A DNA stretch of 64,000 bases from Panopea generosa (lineage: Eukaryota; Mollusca; Bivalvia; Adapedonta; Hiatellidae). The translations under genes were made by a program, and so were the position numbers. Location of the stretch: NCBI GenBank assembly GCA_029582155.1, contig CM055901.1:4705374-4769373 (forward strand), in the 5' to 3' direction. This document shows positions 41,501 to 56,500 of this stretch, one piece after another. The stretch's first letter is position 1; the number at the start of each line of letters is the position of its first letter. Below the pieces are notes generated by a model, which was given only the letters and a program-made list of their open reading frames with translations, was not told where the DNA came from and did no database searches.

Positions 41501-44500
41501 AGTGTTGTCAAACAAACTCAAATTGTGACCTTGACCTTTGAGGTAAGGGTGTGGGTTTTACTCGCGACATGTCGTCATGTTCTGTTGATCATTTGTTGCA
41601 AGTATCAACAAAGTCCATCTATGTATGACAAAGTTACAGGCCACAAACGAAATACCGGACAGAAGGACAGACGGAAGGACGGACGGACGGATGCTGCGAT
41701 TACTATATGGCACCCAAAAAATTTTGTTTGGTATTTCGTATGAGGGTCATTCAATATATAATGTAACTTATCACATAAATCATGCATAATGAGTTTATAA
41801 ATAAATGTAAATACTGTATTATTATCCCTCAAAGTAATGTCCCCTGTGGTCAATGACCGATGTCCATCACTTCGGCAGATCTTTTATTCCCGTTGCTAGG
41901 CAACCGCACTCATATACCATCACCTGCTCGGCCTCAGCAACTTCAATCTCCTCTTAGGTCAGGTCAGATCAGGTCATAGTCTTGGGAATAAGACATAATC
42001 AAAGAGGCTAATGTCAAGAGAATATGGAGGAAGGTCTTGCTTTTCCCATTCATATTTAGCAAAACAGGACATCACACCCTGTGAAATATGGTTGGACCGG
42101 CTCGCAATAGTTCTCGGCGCTTTTTACATATGAGTGGTCGTAGGCTTATTTTAATGTACTCCTTGTAGTATGTGCTTTTGACCGTTTGACCGACTGGAAC
42201 CTTGTGACTTGTCAGAACTCTGCGAATATATTATGCCAATATCATCAGTTGCATTATTTTTCATTGCACCCGACAGAACTGTCCCGGTGAGTTCCGGTGT
42301 GCCACTCAGCCAATTGTTGCTGCATCTCTGGTTCGTATGATCTAATCCACGTCTCGTCTATAGTAACAATTTTTTAAAGAAACTCCCAACCGTCAGTATT
42401 GAAGCACGAAAGTAGGCTGGTTGCGACTGTCAAGCAATGTTCAATTTGATCCGACATTAGATGATGGGGCACCAATCGTGCAGAAAGTTTATGCATTTTT
42501 AAATGGTTCCGTATAATTGAATGAATAGATCCCACACTTATTTCCAATTCCTGTGTTATTTCTTCACATGTCAATCTTATTTCTGAATGTAAAAGTTCCA
42601 TCCCTTTTCCGGTACTAAAAGTATCTGTTGCAGTCACATTTTGCCCACTTCACTGGTTGTCTTCAATTATGTACCTACTATTCTTAAATTAATTAACCCA
42701 TCTAGTTACTTGAGAATATGAAAGTGAACATTCCCCACAAGCTTCTTGTAATGCATTGAAGACTTTTCTCACATTCTTATTACGTCCAGACACGATATTG
42801 ATGTAGCTGTGCTGTTTAATTGATGTGACCACGTCCATAAAGCTTTAAGTGACATCATTTGACGTTGCAGGCTGATGACGTCATTCAAGATAACATGCTC
42901 AGAGTTTGCAGAATTGATTCATGAACATGTCAAGTTTCATCATAATACTGTAAGTAGTTTTAGAGTTTTAGAGATAATTAATAGGTTGCATTATATACTT
43001 AATGGCCCTCATATGTGCCAAAGGATAAATATTTCATCTTACCTTCTTGTTTTTAACCTACATGTAACTACAAAACTCTGAATACAATTTGAATCATGTT
43101 AATCAAATATTCATTTTTCGTATCATACAGTCGTGAAACATTACCAACATTTCTATTTATAGATTTATATATTTGACTATAACTTTAACTGAATCCTGAT
43201 TGGTTACTTGAGTATATTCTGTAATAAACATTAATAATGTGAAGCATAGTTGTACTGTATCCAGTCTAAAACCATGATACTTGGATGCTTTTCTAATTTA
43301 AATAAATATGATTTTTATATTTATTATGATCAATGCACCTACCTTTTCTAAGAACCAAGTTGGGGCGCTGTCAATTTTATCGAACCAGTCAGGGTCATCA
43401 TTAAGGAAACCAAGTCTCACTTTAAACAATTCTCCAATATCCTCTGACACTTCTATCTGCAAGTACAAAAAGTAAAACAATCACTAAACACTACTTGAAA
43501 TATTTAAAATAAGTAAAAAATCAAAACCTGTTATTAGACTACTTTAAATGTTTATTACAGGTAAATAAAGGAAACCTGTCTTTAATACTTTAAATATTTG
43601 TTATAGGTAAAAATAATAGAAACCTGTACCGGTGTTTGAATAACAAACAAGAGGCCCAAGAGGGCCTGAGGACGCTCTACTGACTCATGAACCCTCGGGG
43701 CGATTTTACTAAACGATTTTAGTAATTCCCCATTTTTACCCTTTTGGGGTCCCTCCTGACCCCTTAAGACAGTGGAACCCATTCATTTTTACAATCTAAA
43801 CCTCCTTCACCAAACAATGCTTCTGTGAAGATATAGGTCAAATCATTTCCATTTCTAAAAATTAAAAAAAAATATTATAGTGACATGTGTCCCCTAATTG
43901 AACCCTCGGGGCGGGGTCACATTTAACCCTAAGGACACCATTTAAACAAATCTAACAATACTATAGTTGGTCATCATTACTACAAAAACATTTTGAAAAT
44001 CTGTTGGGCCGTTCATGAGAAGAAGATTTTTTAAGTTTTGGACTATTTTAGGTAACGGCGGCCATCTTGAATTTCAGATCGAAAAAAAAATAAATCTTCT
44101 GTATAGTCTCCTATGCAACAGAAACATGCATGTGAAGTTTCAGTTTAATTGGCCTAGTGGTTTCAGAAAGAATGAAAGAAAAAGAGAATTTTCTGTTTTC
44201 CATAATATCCCTATGTAAATTTGTAAGTCCCCTTACAGGGCCCCTATAAATTTTAGCCCCATAATTCTTATCTGCAATCAAAGCCCTACACATAGGAATA
44301 ATTTATGCCAAATATGAACAAATCTGACATTCCGGTTCTCAAGAAAACGATTTTAGTAATTCTGAATTTTTACCCTTTTGGGGCCCCTCCTGACCCATTA
44401 AGACAGTGGAACCCATTCATTTTTACAAATCTGAACCTCCTTCACCAAACAATGCTTCTGTGAAGATAACAGCAAAATCATTTCCATTTTAAAAAAAAAA

Positions 44501-47500
44501 AAAAAAATATTTTAATGACATGTCCTCTAATTGAACCCTCGGGGCGGGGTCATATTTAACCCTAGGGACACCATTTGAACAAATCTAACAAAACTATAGG
44601 TGGTCATCATTACTACATAAACATTTTGAAAATCTGTTGGGCCGTTCATGAGAAGAAGATTTTTTAAGTTTTGGACTATTTTTAGTAACGGCTGCCATCT
44701 TGAATTTCAGATCGAAAAATAATTTTTCTGTATAGTCTCCTATGCAACAGAAACATGCATGTGAAGTTTCAGTTTAATTGGCTTAGTGGTTTCAGAATAA
44801 ATGAAAGATAAAGAGAATTTTCTGTTTTCCCATAGTATCCCTATGTAAAATTGTAAGTCCCCTTACAGGGCCCCTATAAATTTTAGCCGCTTAATTCTTA
44901 TCTGCAATGAAACCCCTACACATAGGGATAATTTATGCCAAATATGAACAAATCTGACATACAGGTTCTCAAGAAAACGATTTTAGTAATTCTGAATTTT
45001 TACCCTTTTGAGGCCCCTCCTGACCCCTTTAGTCAGTGGAACCAATTCATATTTACAAATCTGAACCTCCTTCACCAAACAATGCTTCTGTGAAGATATA
45101 GGTAAAATCATTTCAATTTAAAAAAAAAAAAAAAAAAAAAATATAATGACATGTGTCCCCTAATTGAACCCTCGGGGCGGGATCATATTTAACACTGGGG
45201 ACACCATTTGAACAAATCTAACAATACTATAGTTGGTCATCATAACTACATAAACATTTTGAGAATCTGTCAGGCCGTTCATGAGAAGAAGATTTTTTAA
45301 GTTTTGGACTATTTTTAGTAACGGCGGCCATCTTGAATTTCAGATCGAAAAAAAAATCTTCTGTATAGTCTCTTATGCAACAGAAACATGTATGTGAAGT
45401 TTCTGTTTAATTGGCCTAGTGGTTTCAGAGAAAGTGCTGCTAACAGACGACAGACGACGGATGACGGACGACAGACAACGCGCCATCGCGTAAGCACTTC
45501 TGGCCTTTGGCCAGTAGAGCTAAAAATTATACATTCTTATTTGTTTTAAATGAACAAATATTAACAGTTAAATCCTATTAGTGTTATACCTACACAGTTA
45601 TATCTTTTAAAAATATCAAAAACTTACATTAAACATATCAGTGTTTCCTGCATTGAACCTGAAGTCTTCCTTCTCTCCAACCATGCAGGGGCTACTGTGA
45701 CCCTTATCTCCATACAGTATAATAATAACCCCACTTCCTGTCCCCTCCCCGGCCCCACCGCCAGTAGTGGTTGTGACTGTCCATCTGGTACCTTCAACAT
45801 AGTTACACAATATCAATCTAACAAACATGTAACATACATGTAATAGACATGTAACAGACATATTAGTATTCAAATTAATTGACATCTCTTCCCTTTCTTC
45901 AGTGTAACTACACTTGTAACTGAAACTTGCTCCAGTAGCCTGATGCACAATTTTGTATTTGTTTTGAAGATCCTGAAGAAGACCTGGAATGGGGTTGAAA
46001 CTAGTTGATATTAAAACAATCAAAACCATTTCCTCTTCAGTAGTTAATTCCACAACCAATACCTACCAATCTTGTTTTGAAGATACAAGATTTTTTTTAT
46101 TTATAGCCAGTGATAAGGTAAGTTTAATACAGGTAAATGTTGGCCATGTATAGCTATTGGTAGACATTAGCATATTAACACATCATAACACATAATAACA
46201 GTTATTGCATCGCTAACACAAATAGGTTCATTCATACATGAAATACAAACGTACAATGAACAACACTATAGTTTTTGAGGTGTGTCCAAAATGTTGGTGG
46301 ACAACTGTTATAAAACAAAAACTAAACATACATGTTTAACATTTATCAAATATATACAGCCATGTAAATAAATTTTATGTCAGATAAAATGTACAATATT
46401 GAATTGATACACCAAATTTTAACTATTATGTGCTCATGTAACTACATATATATATAACTATGTGAGGGGCAGGTACCGACGTCATGTTCAGCATTGCTCT
46501 GACGCTCGATAACTGTCTTTCAGCGTTGTGATTATTACGTACTGGTGCTAGCATATGGGCTTGGTGAAAGTTCGAAGTAATACCCGTTTTTTGTAAGTAT
46601 TTCTGGTTCCCTTAATACATGTTGCAATTTGAACATCAAACTTTCTAACAACTTGTTACACATGCGGTATTGATATATTGCTATCGGCATGGCTGTCTTC
46701 TCAAGTTTTCTTGGTTATCTGCCAAAGATTTTTTCATAAGAAATTCGTTTGTAATTTTTGTAAACCAAAAAATGACACAACTTTGGTTTTTCCAGTTGCT
46801 AACCTGCTAATTTTAAAGTTCCTCAAGTTATTTTTAATCGAAATGCATAATTTAATAATTTCTTCTCTTTTGCAACGTCAAAATCACACCATTATTGTAT
46901 GCAATGTTCAAGTTTAACTGTAACATTTTGTCTTGTTTATTCCTCTTGGCTCTAAATATAATAACCATATACATAACAAGTGTGCTAATCGTCTTTCTAA
47001 TGATTTATGAACTACCCTGCAAATCTCTACATTAGTATGTATTTATATGTATATTATCAGAATGATTCTTCAAGTGACTTTGTAAATATTTACAGATATC
47101 ATATATATATAACATTATATTTTATAGCAGTTAAATTAAATTTGACAATATTGCATCAATTTTCCTACAAGTGTCCACAAACTTTATGGACACCCCATCC
47201 TATTTCTGTTAAGCAAATGTATGTATGCTTACAAAAGGTATGAATAACTTTACTTGATTTTGACTGTATACTTTAATATTCTTTAACAAATGTAAATAAA
47301 CCAAATGCAGTTCTTCTGGAGCCAGTCTGAAATCATGATTACCAGCATGCTTTTCTTTGATTTAATTTGTAAATTATTTTTACGTATTTACATGTACATA
47401 TTTATATTGATGAAACAAAAGCCAGGACCCATAATTTCATTTTTTTTTGTATCTTCATACATCTGGATTCACTTGTTTCTGCAAGCAATTACAAAAATTC

Positions 47501-50500
47501 ATATTTGTAAAATCTGGTATTTTGTGTTTAAATTTCACAAATATTTCTGAGAATTTTAATCATAACTTACCTAATTAAACTCAGACACTGGTCATAATAT
47601 TTTTATCAAAAATAAAGAAATGACATTTTGACAAAGTGATCCGCAAGTTTCCTCTGTGCTTATAATCACCGGGTTTACAAACAATCATCCATTCACATCA
47701 CTCCTAACCTTGGGGAGTATAAGTTGGATCTTTTTTCACTCCCCAAGTTTCTGCCTTGCTTAATATAATCACCTGGTTTACAAACAATCATCCATTCACA
47801 TCACTCCTAACCTTGGGGAGTAGAAGTTGGATCTTTTTTCACTCCCCAAGTTTCTGCTTTGCTTATATAATCACCGGGTTTACAAACAACCATCCATTCA
47901 CGTCACTCCTAACCTTGGGAAGTAGAAGTTGGATCTTTTTTCACTCCTCAAGTTTCTGCCTTGCTTATATAATCACCTGGTTTACAAACAATCATCCATT
48001 CACATCACTCCTAACCTTGGGGAGTAGAAGTTGGATCTTTTTTCACTCCCCAAGTTTCTGCCTTGCTTATATAATCACCTGGTTTACAAACAATCATCCA
48101 TTCACATCACTTCTAACCTTGGGGAGTAGAAGTTGGATCTTTTTTCACTCCCTAAGATTCTGCCTTGCTTACATAATCACCTGGTTTACAAACAATCATC
48201 CATTCACATCACTCCTAACCTTGGGGAGTATAAGTTGGATCTTTTTTCACTCCCCAAGTTTCTGCCTTGCTTAATATAATCACCTGGTTTACAAACAATC
48301 ATCCATTCACGTCACTCCTAACCTTGGGGAGTAGAAGTTGGATCTTTTTTCACTCCCCAAGTTTCTGCTTTGCTTATATAATCACCTGGTTTACAAACAA
48401 TCATCCATTCACATCACTCCTAACCTTGGGGAGTATAAGTTGGATCTTTTTTCACTCCTCAAGTTTCTGCCTTGCTTATATAATCACCGGGTTTACAAAC
48501 AACCATCCATTCACATCACTCCTAACCTTGGGGAGTAGAAGTTGGATCTTTTTTCACTCCTCAAGTTTCTGCCTTGCTTATATAATCACCTGGTTTACAA
48601 ACAATCATCCATTCACATCACTCCTAACCTTGGGGAGTAGAAGTTGGATCTTTTTTCACTCCTCAAGTTTCTGCCTTGCTTATATAATCACCGGGTTTAC
48701 AAACAATCATCCATTTACGTCACTCCTAACCTTGGGGAGTAGAAGTTGGATCTTTTTTCACTCCCCAAGTTTCTGCCTAATTGCTTATATAATCACCTGG
48801 TTTACAAACAATCATCCATTCACATTACTTCTTACCTTGGGGAGTAGGGGTTGGCTCTTTTTTCACTTCCTGAGTCTCCACCTCCTGAATATCAACATCC
48901 GGAGACTCTACCGGAGTAGGCTCGTACTCTGGTGTAGTCATCTTGGGTGATAATAATGGCACTATCACTTGACCTGCATTGTTGTTCTGGTTGTCAGGAT
49001 CTTGGTACATCTGTATCGGGTACAATGTCCTCTCTATCTCACCATCTGCCTCTCCTGCATCCAGCCATCTGATTGGGCAAGGAAAAATAGCAAGAGATGA
49101 CCACTGTGTCTAGGATAGTGTTTAACAATTAACAATGATTTAGTTCAGTAAATACTTAAAAACTTGAAGCATGTATACCGATATAAATAAACCAAAACTT
49201 ATATAAAGATGCTTTACAAGTTTAGTCTTCACTTGAGTAAATGTTGGTGAAGCTTGCCACTGGTTAGGTATACTGACCCGTATCAGGCTTATTTATCTAT
49301 CAAGCCACCACTCTACAAGCGAAAGGACCTACTCACCTGAGCTCCAGCCTTCAAAGGGGGTCAACTAAGAAGTTGATTAGTGCAAACCAAACTGATTGAT
49401 AGATGATCAACAATGGTTTCTATGACCATGTATTCCCGCTTTGGTGATTGGTGGAGACATTTATTTTTAAAATATTTATTTTACGATTTAATGTGACCAT
49501 AGAAAGGATTGTTTCTATGCAAGGATTTAAACAGCAGTTCATCAACCAACAGTACAGTAAATGGCACATTCACGGCTAGGAGACGGTGTATTCACCAATG
49601 GGGAACCTTCTTCTGTAGAATTGACGAAATTAACTTTAATCAACTAAGAAGACATTTAACGTTTATCAACTTTCCCCAAGAATTGACAAGATAAAAAGCC
49701 TGGAGCTAAGTGCATAGGGCAAACAAATGCTTACCAGTATACTGACTAACTCTCGAGCAATATACATATCCTATCCTTACAGTGATTGTTTCTCTCTTTG
49801 GTTTGTTCCCTTTTTTTCAAAAGTATTTCAGTTACTTAACAGCAGCCAGCGCACCTAATAACTGTTTCTAGGAAAATTAAGCAGATAACCAAGTCACTGA
49901 TTACTTCCCCACATATTCAGAGGTGAAAACTCGTGGCTGTAGAACAAAGTTCATGACCAATCATCACAAAGACTATGGCAGGGAGGAGATCCAACTCACA
50001 ACACACCAGGGTTGACAGATACTTAACTATTTATTATGTTTGATGGATGTTCGTCTATTAGCCCTTGATGGCATAAAAACGACGTTAAATATTTTAACAA
50101 AAATCATTGATGAAAATGTGAAATAATTAATTCCAGAGACTGTGTTTTACAGAATTCCTAAACCAACAGTTTTAAATAGCTGCACTCTTACCTGTTACAT
50201 TCAAAGAGAATTTCCTTTGTCTCTGGCGATTCCTGGACAATCACACGCTCTAAATACCAACCACAGCCTATAAACAAAACACATTTTATACGTTGTTTCA
50301 TGCAGCACGACTAGCACCACATCATGCCATGTAAGTTGCAATGTACAGAGACATTAATTGAACTTTATCAAGTATTTCTCCAATTTCATAATTTTCATTT
50401 ATATGATATGTGAATTGTAAAAATTACATAAAATAAAATGACACCTGTTCAAACTTCCGTGTGATTTACATGTAACTGAACTCTTTAATAAACCATTGTA

Positions 50501-53500
50501 GTTACTGTCTGCAAGCAACGTAAACTTTTGTTGATTTGATTTGTTGATTTTTTATCTTTCAGTTAAACAGCAATTAGAGGTGTGTGAAAAAAAAGAGAAG
50601 ACTTTTGTGATATTTTCAATATTTAATACTGTACAAGAACAAAAATTATATTGCTATAAAAAGTAATATTTCCTGTATGCAATTGCCAAATTTCTAACCT
50701 ATATTGAATACGTTTATGTAGCAACAGTGCTAGAAAATATGCCTGGTATGGTTACCTGGAGCAGTCCAATGACGTCAAATTTTTTAATAACGTTTAACTC
50801 GCCCAATCTTGTCAAAGTACCCATCGGGCTCCTGGGATGCAATCTATACATGTCTTTTCACCCATTTATCAAACACATCTCTACATCACTCTTCCTTGAA
50901 TTGTGCAATAATACAATGAGTTTGAAACTGAAGTTCATTTAGATTTGACCAAATACTTGACATTACTGACGTCATCAGACTGCTCCGGTTAGCCTTTATA
51001 CGCATATCTTTTAGCACTGTTGCTACATAACAGTATCTTATTTCATTATGAAATTTGGCAATTGCATACAGGAAATATTGCAATAAATGGCAATATAATT
51101 TTTTATTCTTGTGCTGTATTAAATGTTGAAAATATTACAAAAGTCGTCACATTTTTTTAACACAATTCATATCATATATGTAATTCCATAGCGCTTACCT
51201 TTTTGTGCACTACTGTGTCCCACTACGACCTTGACCAGGTCACCCAGATGTACAGCTTCTACTTCAAATACATCAACCTAATTGAAGGGAAAACAATGTG
51301 TGTTATATTCTTTATTGACGATTTGTGAAAAAATGTAAGTAATATGGTCACAGATTAACAAAGATAGGGGACCACAAGCATCAGATATACTTAGTTTAAA
51401 AGTGTATGCACCAGGGATATCATCACAAATACTAATAGTATTAATGTGCATGCACCAGAGATATCATCACACATACTTAGTACAAATGTGCATGCACCAG
51501 GTATATCATCACATATACTTAGTATAAATGTGCATGCACCAGGTATATCATCACATATACTTAGTATAGATGTGTATGCACCAGGGATATCATCACATAT
51601 ACTTAGTATAAATGTGCATGCACCAGGTATATCATCACAGGTACTTAGTATAGATGTGTATGCACCAGGGATATTATCACATACTTAGTATAGATATGTA
51701 TGCACTAGGGATATCATCACATATACTTAGTATAAATGTGCATGCACCAGGTATATCATCACATATACTTAGTATAGATGTGTATGCACCAAGGATATTA
51801 TCACATACATAGTATAGATGTGTATGCACCAGGGATATTATCACATATACTTAGTATAGATGTGCATGCACCAGGGATATTATCACATACTTAGTATAGA
51901 TGTGTATGCACCAGGGATATTATCACATGATTAGTATAAATTTGTAAGCACCAATTATATCATCACATTACCAATACAAATTTGTATGCACTGAGGATAT
52001 AGTCATAGTTTAGGTATAACTTTGAACATGAATTGACAAAATTTACCTGATTTGCCTTTATCATCTCTGTATTTGATGTTGAATGTTTGAGAATTCTTTT
52101 ACCAGTCCCTCCTTGTTCCCCATACAAGCATATGTACACTTCCCCATTGGGTCCTTCTGCTCCCAACTCGCCCACATGTACCGAGACGATATATTTCACA
52201 ACTGAAGTAACAACCAAGAATTACTTGTAAATATAAAGAAACTCGATTTTCTTACTAGGATTCTACAGTTCAATAGTTTTACATATTAGTAAGAACTGAT
52301 ACATGTTACATGTTTATTGTTTTTGACTGGTACCTTCATAATTCTGTATTCAATGTTGATAAATTATAAATATTTATAGCGGAGCCATTCTAAGATCATG
52401 ATCATCTACAAGCTTTTCTAAGATTTAAGCTTTTAGTACTTAAGTACCGGTATATACATGTACTTGAAGCTGAAGGCAGTTTATAGAGCAACACAATAAT
52501 TTTTAAACACCTGAAACTTTGTTATTACCTTTTTTCATAAAATGTTAAACAATCAAACAACCAATTTGTGCCAAATTTTGCCTAATAAAAGAAAGAACAG
52601 ATATAAATATTATTTAAACCTTAAATTATACAGTACATGCAGGGACCAGAATAACAGCTTTAAAACATTTTTCCTATCAAATAATTATATATATCCTTTT
52701 TTATCTTTCACCTTATTAACTCTTTTTTTTTTCAAAATGAATTTATACACCTGGGGCCAACACCTCATAAACACCATTGGTTACATTAATGTTGAAAAAA
52801 ATTAATATGTATATGTAGGTTTACTTTTTTGTACATTATGTAAGGTGTGGCAGGGGATGGACCTCTCGACACCTGTCACTGCATGGGGAGAATAAATGGG
52901 CCATCAAGATGATTATAAATGAAAAAAGTCATGTATATTAATTCCCAACCTATTAACAAATGGCTATGTAACCTATAACATACAATATATATATTATGTA
53001 ACATTTGCCATCATGTTGTTATCCCTGCAACTAACACTGGTACCTTACCTGGAGGTAGCAGTATTGCAGGCCAGGGTACCGGTATCTCTTTCCAACCATC
53101 CAGTTTGTTGTCAATGGCAACCCAATCATTCAAGTCTGCCCAGAACACGTCATGAGAGTCATCGTCTTCAAATGTAATCTGGTGAAAAAGTTGTTTAAAA
53201 ATACATGTACAATAACTACCACTGTGATTTCTTGTTGTAAACATCTTTGATTGGACAAACTCAGACCATATGGACTATTTGGAACTTTGACCATAGCAAA
53301 TATATGCAGTTTGTTATTTGAAACTTTTTTTGTTCCTCAAATTGTGTTACAAGCACATTCTCTTAAAATGTTAATAAGTGTTATTATTCATTTGTTTTTG
53401 CTGTTTTTGTTTTGTTACTTTTGTCTTCTATATTACCAGGGACTTGTATAGAACGATTTGCAACTTAATCATTCATAATTCATAGGCAACTGATTTCTTT

Positions 53501-56500
53501 GTACATGAACTCTAAGTTGTATGTAATCTCAGATGTTTAAACATGTTTTGACCATCCTTATTTTAGCTGCTGTATACAAATTGTGAAATATTAAGTACTT
53601 CAACAATTTTAAACAAAAGTTTAGGTATTGTTTTGATGACAATTTTATTTTGAAACGTAAGAATTTTGATTTGTGTTCCTGAGGCGAATGTATGTTAAAA
53701 TAATTGAAAACGAGATATTGCGAGATTTTGCGTGAATACACAAAATCTCAATTCATCATACATTCTCATCAAACGATACCATTCCCAATAGTTTGTGTTT
53801 AAAATTGATTACAAAATTTGTATATTGCAGCTATAATAACGACAAATTACGGGAAATTTACCTTCAAACCTCAATATCTTTAATTCAAGGTCATTTTGCG
53901 TGATCGAAACATATTTAAACATCTAAGATTACATACAACTTACAGTTAATTTAAAGGAATCAGTTGCATGTGAATTACGAATGATTTATTTGCCAATAAT
54001 TAATCCATCGTATGCTGTTTTATCAGCATTTAGTCATGAGATGCAAGTTTTCTATCCTTCTATATACATGTAAGTCCTTGATATGAACTAACATATAACT
54101 ATCATAGTTTACAACTTACTTTTCACTTGTTGCACACAAACTTTCTAAAAAATATTCATTCCTTGAATAAAAACTGTTAATCAAAGATAAAGTGACATAA
54201 ACTTTTCACCTTTCTAACAAACCAAGCTTTTGTGTCAGCCTGATTAATAAATCCCAGACGAACTTTCCTCAGCTCCCCTATTTTCTCCTTGAAGTTAACC
54301 TGTAAAACACAAATTTTTTAACATGTAACGTACACAAAGCAACACATTATATAATGGGCAGTTGAAAGGAATTGTCTGTAGCAGGGTTGTAACAAACATT
54401 TTTATAATTGTATTGAAAACTTCACTATTTCACTATTGGCAGTCAGTGTAAAGGGGAGAGTCCAGAGTCTGGTTGTCATGGCAACAGGACATACTTGGCA
54501 AGGAATCCTACGCGTCTGTGCCATTATACATCAGTAGCAATATTATGAAGATAAATAGAAGTGTACATGTATGCTTCATTTATAACATCTATATCTTTTT
54601 TTTTTGTATCAAACAACTTTATTTTTTAAATAAAACAGGCATCTACATGTAATACTATTAGTACACAAATGACTTTGTACCATGACAAATCACAATATTC
54701 ATTGACAGAGCTTTGTTACTTACGAAAATAAACAATAAATTTAATATGACGAATTAACAAGAATAACTTACCTTGAAGTTATCTGTTTGGCCGATCTGGA
54801 ATGGGTTTTCCCTGTTCGACTGTAACGGTATAGGTTTACTTTCTCCATTCTGCCCACAGAAGACAATAACAGCATCAAGGGGTCCATCTGGTCCTCTCCT
54901 TCCACCGGTCATGCTCTCTATACTCCAACAACCATCTGAACATTGAAAGATAAATGTCCAATACAACCAATGTATGTTAAATTGAGTCTTACAGTCCACA
55001 CTCTATAGAGTGTCATCTCAGACATTTCTACTAGAAAGAAGCAGATGACCATGGTTTCAAATCCTGACCACAGTGACAACAACAATGAGCTGCTACTGGT
55101 ACTCCAGGCTCCAGCAAGACATCAAATAAGTTGTCAGGATCATTAAAAGGAGCCCTCCGCCATCTGAAGATTGTAAGTTACTTGTGGAAGGACAGTGGTT
55201 ATACTCAGATTCATTCTGAGGTAAAGAATTTCAAACACTTAGGACCATGCACTTTAAACTGAATCTACCTGAAAGGTGATGAAAGTGCCATGTTAAACCC
55301 CATTAAAAAAAACAAGGACCATCACTGTAAAATAAATATGTTTAACGCAAAAAGTTTTTGGGGAGACTAAAAGCGTTAGAATCACAAACACAAAATTGAA
55401 TCTGACGTCACATTTTGCTTGAGTTCATGGAGTTAAATGTCTCACCTATACCACTTTATCTCAAAATGGAGCTATGAAAAAGTCTGGTAATGCTACCCAT
55501 TACGCAATAATTGTGAACAAAATCTATAAAGTTAATTATTTGTAAAGAGGTCAAGGCCATTTTAAAATATGCTGTATATACCCATAACACAATTATGGAA
55601 AAGGTTTAGTGACTCTGGGCTAAACAGTTTAAATAAAATGAGCTGAACACAAAAAATGGTTATTTGCAAAATAATTTCGAGTAGAACAAGCCATAACACA
55701 ATTACGGCACAAATGTGTTGACTGTAGGCCAAACAGTTTCTGTAAAGTATAATTCCTCTAAAGGACTAACAATTTAACTAGCAAAAACAAAAAAGGGTGA
55801 CCACTTTACAGTCAGAGAAAGGGGTCACAACTACATGTGGCTCATCTTCATGCATGTTAGAAACAACTGTGATTATCCATTACTAATAATCATCATAAAC
55901 ATGACAAGATGAGTCTAACAAGATGACCAAACAAACACGTTACTCACCAGATAGTTCTAAATCAGGAGCTTCTGTTTCTGGAATGGCCACTTGACTAGGT
56001 ATTGTTGATGTTACTTTCAAAATCTTTTCAATCTCTTCATTTTGTAGGTTTTTATCTCCTATCCACCTTTAATAAATTACAAAAAGTTCAGGTTTTTCAC
56101 TTAAATTTATCTTAAATACATCAATTATGATAAGACTGATTTTGACCTTATCAGCAGTAATAAGAAGTATTTACTATACTTGGACTAAACTAGATGTGAA
56201 TAACACAAACACTGTTAAAAGGGAGTGTATCAGGGGGAAAATAAGTCTTAAAAAAAAAAGTAATTATTGAAATGGATAAAAAGCACTAATTTTCATTAAT
56301 AAATAAAATCAGAATGGTTTGGAATGTTGAATTTACCAAAACGTGACAAAATCAATGTTTGAAATTCCCATTCTAAAACTAGAGAGCACATAAATACTGT
56401 TTGATAACCTTTGCATCGTCATTCTGACTCTTTCTAAGATGAAACAATTTTTACTACATGTAAACCTGTATGAGGGAGCCAATCAAAATCAAAATGAAAT

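Noticed and set aside
45616-46059. 147-codon minus-strand frame as one coding unit
   Set aside because: Only its last third (45628..45791) is exon W12; the upstream part is intron read through, and the W11 to W12 junction supplies the correct preceding sequence.
47756-48950. Plus-strand open frames of 172 and 227 codons with a 34-residue repeat
   Set aside because: Translation of the 102-bp array on the strand opposite to the exon it derives from; the second frame runs antisense into exon W11.
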